DNA from: Dehalococcoidales bacterium
GTDB taxonomy: Bacteria; Chloroflexota; Dehalococcoidia; Dehalococcoidales; RBG-16-60-22
Reading direction: 5' to 3'
Length of the DNA stretch: 25,224 nt
Assembly (NCBI GenBank): GCA_016926115.1
Contig: JAFGPF010000039.1
Location: 1-25,224 of the forward strand
Shown: piece by piece, positions 6,903 through 15,017 of the stretch
How positions within the stretch are numbered: the stretch's first letter is position 1
Layout of the letters: the number at the start of each line of letters is the position of its first letter
Translations under genes and position numbers: made by a program
Notes under the pieces: model-generated
Seen by the model: only the letters and a program-made list of their open reading frames with translations
Told to the model about the DNA's origin: nothing
Databases searched by the model: none

Positions 6903-9213
6903 CTTCTTCCTCCTGGTCTTCCTTGTTGGAAAAATGCGCGATAGCCACCTGCCCCAGCGATATACCGCCGTCGTTACAGGGTACCTGCCGGTGGGTATAT
7001 ACCTCGAATTCCGCCGATTCCAGCAGGTCGACAGCCTTCCTGAGCAGCAGCCGGTTCTGGAAGACCCCGCCGCTCAATGCCACCCCGTTGATGCCCGTCT
7101 TGGGGGATATTTTCTGGCATATCTCCAGTATCATCTGGGCTACCGTGTTATGGAACCGCGCCGCGATTCTTGCCTTTGGCGTCCGGTTATGCAGGTCGTT
7201 GACTATCGCGGCAAGTAAATCGTGCACCTTAATCGTGTTGATATCCTCGTTCTTCGTCACGGAGAACGGGTAACGGGCGGACTCGTTAACGGCTTTACCG
7301 GCGAGCGTTTCCAGGTCGATTGCCGCCTGGGCTTCGTATTCGATTATGCCCCTAACTCCGATGAGAGCCGATACTGCGTCGAAGAGACGTCCCATGCTCG
7401 AGGTCAGCGGGGCGTTGATGCCCTGTTCTATCTGGCTCCGGATGATATCGATTTCCCCGGGGTCGATATTCTTCAGGAACGGCAGCTGCCGGTCGAGTTC
7501 AATGCCCAGCGCCAGCAGGTAGCCGATTGCCGTGCGGTAAGGTCTCTTGATGGCCTGCGCGCCGCCGGGCAGCGGCAGGTATTCCAGGTATTCCATGCGC
7601 TGGAACCCGGTATAGTCCCCCACCAGGAATTCGCCGCCCCAGATATGCCCGTCCGTGCCGTAGCCCGTCCCGTCGAAGGCCACCCCGATGACCGGTCCCT
7701 CCACTCCGTTCTCCGCCATGCAGCTGGCTACGTGGGCGTGATGGTGCTGCACAGGAACGGGCTTAATGCCCTCTTTCTCCGCCAGTTCCACGGCGTACTT
7801 GGTGGGCAGGTACTCCGGGTGCATGTCGTGGGCGATGAATTCGGGGTCAATTCTGAACAGCTTTTTATAAAGCGCTATCGTGTTTTCGTAATGTTCCAGC
7901 GTCTCCATGTTTTCCATGTCGCCAATGTGCTGACTGACGAAGGCGAAGTTGTCCCGCGTCAGGCAGAAGGTGTTCTTTTCCTCGGCGCCGCATGCCAGTA
8001 TCTGGCGGCTCTCGTACGGCAGGTGGATGGGGTAGGGGGCGTAGCCGCGGGCGCGCCGGACGAACTGCGGGGCGTCCCTCTCTATAATCATAACGCTGTC
8101 GTCGTAGCGGGCGTAGATGTCCCGGTTGTGCATGACGAAGTAGTCGGCGATATCGCCCAGTCGGTGCAGCGCCTCGTCGTTGTCCTTGGCAATCGGTTCC
8201 TCGCTGATGTTGCCGCTGGTCATTACCAGCGGACGCCGGATTTCCCTTATAATCAGGTGATGCAGGGGGGTATAGGGGAGCATCACGCCCAGGTAGCTCA
8301 AGCCCGGCGCCACGGCTTTGGTTACGGGCGATTCTGGCTTCCACTTCATCAGGACGATGGGACCGCCCGGCGATATAAGCAGTTTTTCTTCCTCGATGCT
8401 GACCTCGCAATGCCGCATGACCTCGTCCAGCGTCGATATCATTACCGCCAGCGGCTTGGCGGGCCGGTTCTTGCGCTGGCGCAGTCGGTTGACCGTCGAC
8501 TGGCTGGTGGCGTCGCAGGCCAGCAGGAAGCCCCCCAGCCCTTTGACCGCCGCTATCTTGCCTGCTTTCAGCAGTTCGCAGGCTTTGACGATTACGTCGT
8601 CGCATTGTACCGGATTGCCCTTGGCATCTACCAGTTCCAGCTGCGGTCCGCACGACGGGCAGGCGTTGGGCTGGGCGTGAAAACGACGGTCTGTTGGGTC
8701 GTCGTATTCCTTCTGGCATTCCGGGCACATCCGGAAGGCTTTCATAGTAGTGCCGGGGCGGTCGTAGGGTATATCCTCGATTATCGTAAAGCGTGGCCCG
8801 CAGTTAGTGCAGTTGGTAAAGGGGTAACGGTAACGCCGGTCGGCGGGGTCGAAAATCTCGTGCAGGCAGTCCGGGCAGGTGGCGATGTCAGGGGAAACCA
8901 GCTGGTACTTGCCCTCCTCGGAAATGCTGTGCCGGATTTCGAACTTCTCGTGGTTCGCCGGCAGGCCCACCGTTACGGTGATATTTTCGATTTGTGACAG
9001 CGGCGGCGCCTGCTCGCGGATTCCCCGGAGGAACCGTTCAATCTCCCTCGTTTCCCCCTCCACCTCTATCCTTACGTCCTCCGAGGTATTGCATACCCAG
9101 CCGCAGAGGTTGTGCCCGGTGGCGAGTTGATAGATGAAAGGTCGGAAGCCGACCCCCTGCACCACCCCTCTGACGCTGATGTTGACGAGGCTGACAGTCG
9201 GTGATTTTGCCAT
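6883..9213 (-). CDS. hypF: Carbamoyltransferase HypF
   Basis: 776 residues, full length for HypF. It uses carbamoyl phosphate and ATP to carbamoylate the C-terminal Cys of HypE, the first step of cyanide ligand synthesis. Domains in order: acylphosphatase-like (GVVQGVGFRPFI at 16-27); two zinc fingers (Cys113, 116, 135, 138 and Cys163, 166, 185, 188); a YrdC-like domain (about 205-390); and a Kae1/TobZ-like carbamoyltransferase domain with HHHAH at 490-494 and DGTGYG at about 514-519. The very acidic tail (EDQEEEDEKDED) is unusual. It may be a by-product of overlapping with the ribosome binding site of the next gene. The ATG is one base after the hypB stop. Confidence 0.97.
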   Translation of the reverse strand: MAKSPTVSLVNISVRGVVQGVGFRPFIYQLATGHNLCGWVCNTSEDVRIEVEGETREIERFLRGIREQAPPLSQIENITVTVGLPANHEKFEIRHSISEEGKYQLVSPDIATCPDCLHEIFDPADRRYRYPFTNCTNCGPRFTIIEDIPYDRPGTTMKAFRMCPECQKEYDDPTDRRFHAQPNACPSCGPQLELVDAKGNPVQCDDVIVKACELLKAGKIAAVKGLGGFLLACDATSQSTVNRLRQRKNRPAKPLAVMISTLDEVMRHCEVSIEEEKLLISPGGPIVLMKWKPESPVTKAVAPGLSYLGVMLPYTPLHHLIIREIRRPLVMTSGNISEEPIAKDNDEALHRLGDIADYFVMHNRDIYARYDDSVMIIERDAPQFVRRARGYAPYPIHLPYESRQILACGAEEKNTFCLTRDNFAFVSQHIGDMENMETLEHYENTIALYKKLFRIDPEFIAHDMHPEYLPTKYAVELAEKEGIKPVPVQHHHAHVASCMAENGVEGPVIGVAFDGTGYGTDGHIWGGEFLVGDYTGFQRMEYLEYLPLPGGAQAIKRPYRTAIGYLLALGIELDRQLPFLKNIDPGEIDIIRSQIEQGINAPLTSSMGRLFDAVSALIGVRGIIEYEAQAAIDLETLAGKAVNESARYPFSVTKNEDINTIKVHDLLAAIVNDLHNRTPKARIAARFHNTVAQMILEICQKISPKTGINGVALSGGVFQNRLLLRKAVDLLESAEFEVYTHRQVPCNDGGISLGQVAIAHFSNKEDQEEEDEKDED

Positions 9214-9214
9214 A

Positions 9215-9883
9215 CTACTTTTTTTTCTTATCTTTTACGGCGGATTCCAGCCAGTCCACCCAGGCGTCCATCCCCTCGCCGGTCTTGCAGGAGACGGGGA
9301 ACATGATGACGTCCGGGTTCAGCCCGGTGACCGTTTTCTTGAAATTCTCCATATCGTAGTCGAGGTGCGGCTTGAGGTCTATCTTATTGAGGAGTACCAC
9401 GTCGCTGTCGGCGAACATAGCCGGGTATTTATACGGCTTGTCGTCGCCCTCCGGCATGCTGGAAATCATGACACGCTTGTCCTCTCCCAGCAAAAACGCG
9501 TTGGGGCAGATGAGGTTGCCGACGTTCTCGATGAACAGCAGGTCCGTGTCTTCCAGGGGAAGGCCGTTCAGGGCGGGTTCGACCATGTTGGCATCGAGGT
9601 GGCAGCCGCCGGCGGTGTTGATTTGAATGACGGGTATGCCCATGGCGTTGATTTTATCAGCATCCACGCTGGAGGCCACGTCTCCCTCGATGACCGCTAT
9701 GCCGAACTTGTCCTTCAGGTGGTTAATCGTACTTATAATGAGACTGGTCTTGCCCGCGCCCGGCGATGACATGATGTTGACGGTCATCACGCCGTAGCCG
9801 TCCAGTCGGTTCTTGTTAACCCTTGCTTTTTCTTCGTTGGCGCCGAGGATATCCTCGCCCACGGTTATCACTTTTACGCTCAT
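9215..9883 (-). CDS. hypB: Hydrogenase nickel incorporation GTPase HypB
   Basis: 222 residues. HypB is a SIMIBI-class GTPase that, with HypA, delivers nickel to the hydrogenase large subunit. The P-loop SSPGAGKTS is at residues 39-47. EGDVASSVDADK, the metal-binding GGCHLDA, IENVGNLICP and the G4-like NKIDL are all present. It lacks the His-rich N-terminal nickel-storage stretch and the CxxCGC motif of some HypB proteins, so it is the short, non-storing form. Its ATG abuts the hypA stop (TAAATG), so translation is coupled. Confidence 0.97.
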   Translation of the reverse strand: MSVKVITVGEDILGANEEKARVNKNRLDGYGVMTVNIMSSPGAGKTSLIISTINHLKDKFGIAVIEGDVASSVDADKINAMGIPVIQINTAGGCHLDANMVEPALNGLPLEDTDLLFIENVGNLICPNAFLLGEDKRVMISSMPEGDDKPYKYPAMFADSDVVLLNKIDLKPHLDYDMENFKKTVTGLNPDVIMFPVSCKTGEGMDAWVDWLESAVKDKKKK

Positions 9884-10225
9884 TTACTCCACCTCGATAC
9901 TTTCCATATAGCATTCCCGCCCCGATATTATATCGATAGCTGCTTCGTGGCACACGGGGCATGCCCAGCTGCCGTTCTCGGGTGTGAAAATTTTATCGCA
10001 CGTGTAGCAGCGTACCTGTGTCGGCTTCGTCTCGAAGATAAGTTCCGCTCCATTGGCGATGGTGTCCCGGCTGATGGCGTCGAAGTAGAACTTCACGCAA
10101 TCGCCGACAACCCCGGACAGTTCTCCCACCACCAGGTTGATGCGGGTAATCTTGCCGGCGCCGGCTTCGTTTGCCTTTTCCAGCGCCAGGTTCAACATAC
10201 TTTCCGTGATGCTGTATTCGTGCAT
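9884..10225 (-). CDS. hypA: Hydrogenase nickel incorporation protein HypA
   Basis: 113 residues. HypA is the nickel metallochaperone partner of HypB. The N-terminus MHEYSITESM is canonical, with His2 as nickel ligand. The structural zinc site is formed by Cys73, Cys76, Cys89 and Cys92 (CYTC and CPVC). It is the first gene of the minus-strand hyp cluster. A sigma-70-like promoter lies 46-74 bases upstream. I see no good ribosome binding site in front of the ATG, but the MHE motif fixes the start. Confidence 0.97.
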   Translation of the reverse strand: MHEYSITESMLNLALEKANEAGAGKITRINLVVGELSGVVGDCVKFYFDAISRDTIANGAELIFETKPTQVRCYTCDKIFTPENGSWACPVCHEAAIDIISGRECYMESIEVE

Positions 10226-10270
10226 AATGCTACGGCTTGTTATCGGAAAGGAACGGGTGTCACCATTTAC

Positions 10271-10299
10271 ATTATAGTCCAGCGAGCGTGAGGGGGCAA
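10271..10299 (-). promoter_or_regulatory. Predicted sigma-70-type promoter of the hyp operon
   Basis: On the minus strand, TTGCCC (10294-10299) and a perfect TATAAT (10271-10276) are separated by 17 bases. Transcription would start about 35-40 bases before hypA. The -35 box matches four of six consensus positions. Confidence 0.6.
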
Positions 10300-10327
10300 A
10301 TAGGAGGAGTAATTTAGCCTCTCACCA

Positions 10328-10498
10328 CCCCTCGGTGATATCTTTTCCCACCCGAGCCGCCCCGTATCATTCCCGGCTTATCCCGCAAAAGGTCTCCGCA
10401 CCATCTCTCAATATGGGGTGTTTAAGAGGGGCGTAACCCCTCTTTCTTTTATTCCCCCTTCCCTTTATAAATACCCAAGGGAAGGGGGATAGGTTCAC
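10328..10498 (+). repeat. Composite two-hairpin dispersed repeat, copy B (hypA-rpsO spacer)
   Basis: The copy runs from CCCCTCG (10328) through TTCCCACCC and GGCTTATCCCG (10375-10385) to GGGGTGTTTAAGAGGGGCG (from 10415). Two hairpins follow: AGAGGGG/CCCCTCT with a T-rich tail, then CCCCCTTCCCTT/AAGGGAAGGGGG. It ends at AGGTTCAC (10498). It aligns with copy C at 15960-16170. Identity is very high in the right half; copy C has about 40 extra bases in the middle. Hairpin 1 with its TTTCTTTT tail looks like a terminator, but no plus-strand gene lies upstream here, so termination is not its obvious purpose. Confidence 0.85.
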
Positions 10499-10560
10499 CA
10501 AAAAAGTGGGTAAGGTACAAAAAAACAGGTACTTAAAGACAAAAAATGTCATTCCTTCAA

Positions 10561-10589
10561 TTTACTTATGTCTCCTGCTGTGCTATAAT
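10561..10589 (+). promoter_or_regulatory. Predicted sigma-70-type promoter of rpsO-pnp-dapB-asd-dapA
   Basis: TTTACT (10561-10566) and a perfect TATAAT (10584-10589) with a 17-base spacer, about 36 bases upstream of the rpsO ATG. This is the best promoter match in the window. Confidence 0.75.
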
Positions 10590-10625
10590 TTGCCTTGTAA
10601 CTAATAATAAAAAGTAAAGAGGAAA

Positions 10626-10892
10626 ATGTTGGACAAAGAGAGAAAAGCCGAAATCATCGGCGAACATCAGGCTCGTGAGGGAGATACCGGCTCCACCGAA
10701 GTGCAGGTGGCGTTACTCACCGAGCGTATCAATCAGCTAACCACACATATGACAGCCAACCGTCATGACTATCATACCCAGCGGGGCTTGCTCAAGCTTG
10801 TAGGGCAGAGGCGAAGGCTTTTAGCTTATCTCAGCCGGGAGGACGTAGGGCGGTATAATAAACTCATTAAGAAGTTAGGGCTGCGTAAGTAA
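10626..10892 (+). CDS. rpsO: 30S ribosomal protein S15
   Basis: 88 residues, the usual S15 length. S15 binds 16S rRNA early in assembly of the small subunit platform and forms a bridge to 23S rRNA. The family pattern is clear: [45 protein letters not shown] and [13 protein letters not shown]. The ATG has an AGAGGAAA site just upstream. It is followed 27 bases later by pnp, the classic rpsO-pnp pair. In other bacteria S15 represses its own translation through its leader; the short leader here is too little to judge this. Confidence 0.98.
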   Translation: MLDKERKAEIIGEHQAREGDTGSTEVQVALLTERINQLTTHMTANRHDYHTQRGLLKLVGQRRRLLAYLSREDVGRYNKLIKKLGLRK

Positions 10893-10902
10893 AGCCTTTA
10901 TT

Positions 10903-10910
10903 GGAGGAGG
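10903..10910 (+). promoter_or_regulatory. Shine-Dalgarno site fixing the TTG start of pnp
   Basis: GGAGGAGG lies nine bases upstream of TTG at 10920. There is no nearby in-frame ATG, and the reading MEPQSFRCDIGG begins where PNPase proteins begin, so TTG is the start. Confidence 0.8.
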
Positions 10911-10919
10911 AGTAATCCA

Positions 10920-13148
10920 TTGGAACCACAATCTTTTCGTTGCGACATTGGCGGTCGTGAACTCACCATCGAAACAGGCAAGCTCGCCCAGCAAGCCAGC
11001 GCGGCGGTAACCATACGCTACGGCGAAACAGTCGTCCTGGTAACGATGTGCTTCAACAGGGAAGCCAGGGAAGGGGTCGATTTCCTTCCCCTCACCATCG
11101 ACTATGAAGAACGATTGTACGCCGCCGGGAAAATACCCGGCGGTTTTATCAGGAGGGAGGGTCGCCCCAGTGAGGCGGCGGTACTCGCCTGCCGGCAGAC
11201 GGACCGACCTATCCGACCGCTGCTGCCCAAGACCTGGCACAGCGATATCCAGATAATCACCACGGTGCTTTCCGCCGATCTTGAGAACGACCCGGATATA
11301 CTTTCGGTGCTCGGAGCCTCGGCGTGCCTGACACTTTCAGAACTACCTTTCGACGGCCCGGTGGGCGCCATCAACGTCGGCTATATCAACGGCGAACTGG
11401 TGCTGAATCCCCTGATGGCGCAGCTGGAAGAAAGCCAGCTCGATCTCATTGTCGTCAGTACCCGGGAAAAAGTCATCATGGTGGAAGCGGGGGCGAAAGA
11501 AGTCTCCGAGGACATCGTGCTGGAGGCGATTAAGCTCGCCCACGAAGCAAACCAGGGTATCATCAAGCTCCAGGAACAGCTCCGGGAGGTGGTGGGCAAG
11601 CCCAAGTTATCCGTCCCAGAGGAAGAAGTAAACGCGGAGGCGGCGGAGGCGCTGGGTAAACTCGTCGATGAGAAAATCGAACAGATACTCGGCGAAGCGG
11701 ACAAGGAAAAGCGCGAGCAGATGCTCAACGAGTTGATAACGGAAGTCAGCCAGAACCTTGCCGAGACCTATTCCGAGAAGGATATACTGGCTGCCCTCGA
11801 CGTTAAAGTCAAGGCCGAACTAAGGTCGGGCATACTGGAAAAGGGACAGCGTATCGGCGGACGCGGCATTACGGAGATCCGGCCGCTTTACTGCGAGGTG
11901 GGACTGCTGCCGCGTACCCACGGCTCCGGCCTGTTCTCGCGGGGACAGACCCAGGTATTGACCATTACCACCTTGGGCTCCACCCGCAAGGAGCAGATGC
12001 TGGACGGACTGGGTATCGAGGAAAGTAAACGCTTCATGCACCACTATAACTTCCCCGGGTTTTCCACCGGCGAGGTAAGGCGTGTCGGCTCAACCAGCCG
12101 CCGTGAGATAGGTCACGGCGCCCTGGCGGAGAGGGCGCTGCTGCCGGTGCTGCCTTCCGATGAGGACTTTCCCTATGCCATACGGCTCGTCTCGGAAGTC
12201 CTGAGCTCCAACGGCAGTACTTCGATGGCAAGTGTCTGCGCCGGTAGCCTTTCGCTGATGGACGCGGGCATACCGGTCAAGAAAGCCGTGGCGGGTATCG
12301 CCATGGGACTGATTACCGGCGACGACGGCAAGTTCGTGGTGCTGACCGACCTCGAAGGGCAGGAAGACTTCAACGGCGATATGGACTTTAAAATCGCCGG
12401 CACCCGCGACGGCATTACGGCGATTCAGATGGATACCAAGCTCAAGGGCCTGACTCTTGAGATTGTGGAAAAGACGCTGGCTCAGGCAAGAGAGGGACGC
12501 ATGGTAATCCTCGACAAGATGGCGGAGACCATCGATTCCAGCCGGCCGGACGTCAGTCCTTACGCGCCGCGGATGACCAAGATACAGATAGACCCGAGTA
12601 AAATCGGGGCGGTTATCGGCACCGGCGGCAAGACCATCCGGTCTATCATCGAGGAGACCAAGACGACCATCGACGTTAACGACGACGGCACCGTGGTAAT
12701 CGGCTCGCCGGACATGGAAGCCACACAGAAAGCCGTTGCCATTATCGAAGGGCTTACCCGCGAGGCGGAAATCGGGGATATCTTTACCGGCAAGGTATCG
12801 CGTATCCTGGACTTCGGCGCTATGGTGGAGATTCTCCCCGGCAAGGACGGGCTGGTGCATATCAGCGAACTGGCGGACTACCGCGTGAACAAGGTGGAAG
12901 ACGAGGTGAAAATCGGCGACGAGGTTACCGTCAAGGTAATCGCCATCGATAACTTGGGCAGGGTTAACCTGTCGCGGCGTGCTGTATTTGAAGAAGGTAC
13001 GGAAAAGGCTGCCGCCCGCGAAAGCGCGCGTCAGGAAAGGCGCGGCGGCTCCGGCGGTTTTCGTAATAACCGACCGCGCTATTCCGATAGAGACCGCCAG
13101 CCTAGGTCGGACCGAGGTCCTTCGCGTCCTCCTTATAAACGCAACTAA
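10920..13148 (+). CDS. pnp: Polyribonucleotide nucleotidyltransferase (PNPase)
   Basis: 742 residues. PNPase degrades RNA 3' to 5' by phosphorolysis and is a core part of RNA turnover. Domain order is standard: first RNase PH domain (about 8-140), all-helical domain (about 145-290), second RNase PH domain (about 300-540, with the Asp-rich DFNGDMDFK metal site near 482-490), KH domain (GAVIGTGGKTI near 560-570) and S1 domain (from about 617, DIFTGKVSRILDFGAMVEI). The last 50 residues are a basic, Arg/Gly-rich disordered tail that may add RNA affinity. The start is TTG. It is co-transcribed with rpsO and probably with dapB, 33 bases downstream. Confidence 0.97.
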   Translation: MEPQSFRCDIGGRELTIETGKLAQQASAAVTIRYGETVVLVTMCFNREAREGVDFLPLTIDYEERLYAAGKIPGGFIRREGRPSEAAVLACRQTDRPIRPLLPKTWHSDIQIITTVLSADLENDPDILSVLGASACLTLSELPFDGPVGAINVGYINGELVLNPLMAQLEESQLDLIVVSTREKVIMVEAGAKEVSEDIVLEAIKLAHEANQGIIKLQEQLREVVGKPKLSVPEEEVNAEAAEALGKLVDEKIEQILGEADKEKREQMLNELITEVSQNLAETYSEKDILAALDVKVKAELRSGILEKGQRIGGRGITEIRPLYCEVGLLPRTHGSGLFSRGQTQVLTITTLGSTRKEQMLDGLGIEESKRFMHHYNFPGFSTGEVRRVGSTSRREIGHGALAERALLPVLPSDEDFPYAIRLVSEVLSSNGSTSMASVCAGSLSLMDAGIPVKKAVAGIAMGLITGDDGKFVVLTDLEGQEDFNGDMDFKIAGTRDGITAIQMDTKLKGLTLEIVEKTLAQAREGRMVILDKMAETIDSSRPDVSPYAPRMTKIQIDPSKIGAVIGTGGKTIRSIIEETKTTIDVNDDGTVVIGSPDMEATQKAVAIIEGLTREAEIGDIFTGKVSRILDFGAMVEILPGKDGLVHISELADYRVNKVEDEVKIGDEVTVKVIAIDNLGRVNLSRRAVFEEGTEKAAARESARQERRGGSGGFRNNRPRYSDRDRQPRSDRGPSRPPYKRN

Positions 13149-13181
13149 TATCTTTCCCATTCTTTAACGAGGAGTTCTGTT

Positions 13182-13976
13182 ATGGAACGGATTAAGGTAG
13201 TGGTATATGGAGCGTCAGGCAGGGTGGGGCAGGAAGTGGTAAAAGCCGTCTGCAACGATGCTGAAACGCAGCTGGTCGGGTGTGTCGATGTCAAGGTGAC
13301 GGCGGAGCAGTTGCCTCTGCCGGACGGTTCGGGCACAGTGCCTTTCTCAACTGACATCGCCGCCATCATCGAAAGCTGCCAGCCGGACGTCATCGTCGAT
13401 TTCAGTGTTGCGGCGGCCTCCATGCCTGCCGTGCGTGCGGCGTCGAAACGCGGTGTCAATATGGTTATCGGCACCACCGGCTTTTCCGCCATCGACCTGG
13501 ATGAAATACAGAAGCTGGCGGAAGCCAACGAAGTTGGCATCGTGGTGGCGCCAAATTTCGCCCTCGGCGCCGTTTTGATGATGCACCTGGCGAAAATCGC
13601 CGGGAAATACCTGGACCACGCGGAAATTATAGAACTGCACCACGACCGCAAGCTGGACGCGCCCTCCGGGACCTCCCAGACCACCGCCCGGGACATGGTC
13701 GCCGCCAGGGGCAAGCCTTTCCTGCCGCCGGCGGTGGTGGGTGAGGACTCGCCGGCTCGCGGTAATACCATCGACGGCATTAACATACACAGCGTCCGCC
13801 TACCCGGGCAGATGGCGCACCAGGAGGTCATCTTCGGGAGCGACGGGCAGACATTAAGAATAAGGCACGACCAGATAAGCCGGGAGGCTTTTATGCCCGG
13901 CGTATTGCTGGCGGTAAAAGAAGTAATGAAACGCAAGGGATTTATTTACGGACTGGATAAAATACTGGGTCTGTGA
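13182..13976 (+). CDS. dapB: 4-hydroxy-tetrahydrodipicolinate reductase
   Basis: 264 residues. DapB reduces 4-hydroxy-tetrahydrodipicolinate to tetrahydrodipicolinate in the diaminopimelate/lysine pathway. The N-terminal NAD(P)-binding motif is VVYGASGRVGQEV. GTTGFS, APNFALGAVLM and the catalytic ELHHDRKLDAPSGT are all present (the paired His and the Lys of the active site). The ATG has a GAGGAG site nine bases upstream. The stop overlaps the possible GTG start of asd (GTGA), indicating coupled translation in the order dapB-asd-dapA. A link between these genes and rpsO-pnp is a matter of shared transcription, not function. Confidence 0.97.
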   Translation: MERIKVVVYGASGRVGQEVVKAVCNDAETQLVGCVDVKVTAEQLPLPDGSGTVPFSTDIAAIIESCQPDVIVDFSVAAASMPAVRAASKRGVNMVIGTTGFSAIDLDEIQKLAEANEVGIVVAPNFALGAVLMMHLAKIAGKYLDHAEIIELHHDRKLDAPSGTSQTTARDMVAARGKPFLPPAVVGEDSPARGNTIDGINIHSVRLPGQMAHQEVIFGSDGQTLRIRHDQISREAFMPGVLLAVKEVMKRKGFIYGLDKILGL

Positions 13977-15016
13977 GGGAAAAAGTGAAGGACTATCATG
14001 TAGCTATAGTAGGGGCTACCGGGCTGGTGGGGCAGGAATTCATCAGGATTCTGCTCCAGCGGGACTTCCCCATGGCTTCGCTGCGGCTAATGGCTTCGGA
14101 CCGCTCTGCGGGCAGGAAGCTGCCGGTCGGCAACCGCGAAATCGAGGTGGAAGAGACCACCGTCGATTCATTCGACGGCGTGGAAATCGCCTTGTTTTCG
14201 GCGGGCGCCGAGCAGAGCCGCCATTTCTCACCGATTGCCGCCAAAGCCGGCGCCGTGGTTGTCGATAACAGCTCCGCCTGGAGGATGGAAAAAGACATAC
14301 CGCTGGTGGTACCCGAGGTCAATCCCGAGGATATCCGCCTGCACAAGGGTATCATCGCCAACCCGAACTGCTCCACCATCCAGATGGTCGTGGCGCTGTA
14401 CCCGCTGCACAAGGTCAATCCCATCAGGCGCATCGTCGTCGATACCTATCAGGCGGTATCCGGCACCGGTATCAACGCCGTTGACGAATTGAAGACCCAG
14501 GCAAAACAGGTGCTGGAGGGTGAAGAGACCATTCCGCATATCTACCCGCACCAGATAGCCTTCAACGTGTTGCCGGAGATAGATGTGTTCATGGATGACG
14601 GCTACACCAGGGAAGAACGCAAGATGGTGCAGGAGACACGGAAGATAATGCACGCCTCGGATATCGCCGTATCAGCTACCTGCGTGCGCGTGCCGGTATT
14701 CGTAGGGCACAGCGAGGCCGTCCACGTGGAGTTTACGCGCCCGATGGCGGTTGAAGAGGCGGTGAGAATCCTCTCGCACGCGCCGGGCGTCAGGGTGCTG
14801 GACGATGTCGCCATTAGCCTTTACCCGCAGCCGTGGTCGGCGGCGGGTACCGACGAGACATACGTCGGTCGCATCCGGCAGGATTCGTCGCACCTCAACG
14901 GACTGGCGATTTGGATTGTCTCCGATAACCTGCGCAAGGGCGCGGCGCTCAATACCATACAGATTGCCGAAGAGATGATAAAACGTGACTGGGTAAAACC
15001 GGAAGGAGGCCAGTAA
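13973..15016 (+). CDS. asd: Aspartate-semialdehyde dehydrogenase
   Basis: 347 residues from GTG at 13973. Asd reduces aspartyl phosphate to aspartate semialdehyde, the branch-point substrate used by DapA. The NADP-binding motif VAIVGATGLVGQEF is at the N-terminus. The catalytic cysteine is in NPNCSTIQM (Cys133). QAVSGTGINAVDEL and VPVFVGHSEAVHVEF are family motifs. An alternative GTG at 13985 would remove four residues; it has GAGGGA four bases upstream and is equally plausible. The longer form gives a four-base overlap with dapB. The TAA stop is followed one base later by dapA. Confidence 0.96.
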   Translation: MREKVKDYHVAIVGATGLVGQEFIRILLQRDFPMASLRLMASDRSAGRKLPVGNREIEVEETTVDSFDGVEIALFSAGAEQSRHFSPIAAKAGAVVVDNSSAWRMEKDIPLVVPEVNPEDIRLHKGIIANPNCSTIQMVVALYPLHKVNPIRRIVVDTYQAVSGTGINAVDELKTQAKQVLEGEETIPHIYPHQIAFNVLPEIDVFMDDGYTREERKMVQETRKIMHASDIAVSATCVRVPVFVGHSEAVHVEFTRPMAVEEAVRILSHAPGVRVLDDVAISLYPQPWSAAGTDETYVGRIRQDSSHLNGLAIWIVSDNLRKGAALNTIQIAEEMIKRDWVKPEGGQ

Positions 15017-15017
15017 A

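Noticed and set aside
7222..8997. A 591-codon open frame on the plus strand
   Set aside because: It lies wholly antisense to hypF, whose domains and motifs are all intact; long antisense frames are expected in this GC-rich codon usage, and the translation shows no family pattern.
10441..10452. Hairpin 1 of repeat copy B as the terminator of an upstream gene
   Set aside because: No plus-strand gene lies upstream; hypA is divergent, so the terminator-like shape is better explained by the repeat family.
10367..10552. 61-codon minus-strand frame in the hypA-rpsO spacer
   Set aside because: It overlaps repeat copy B; the peptide follows the hairpin arms and is not credible.
12090..13160. A 356-codon minus-strand frame
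   Set aside because: Antisense to the conserved second half of pnp; no recognisable motifs and no promoter or ribosome binding site.
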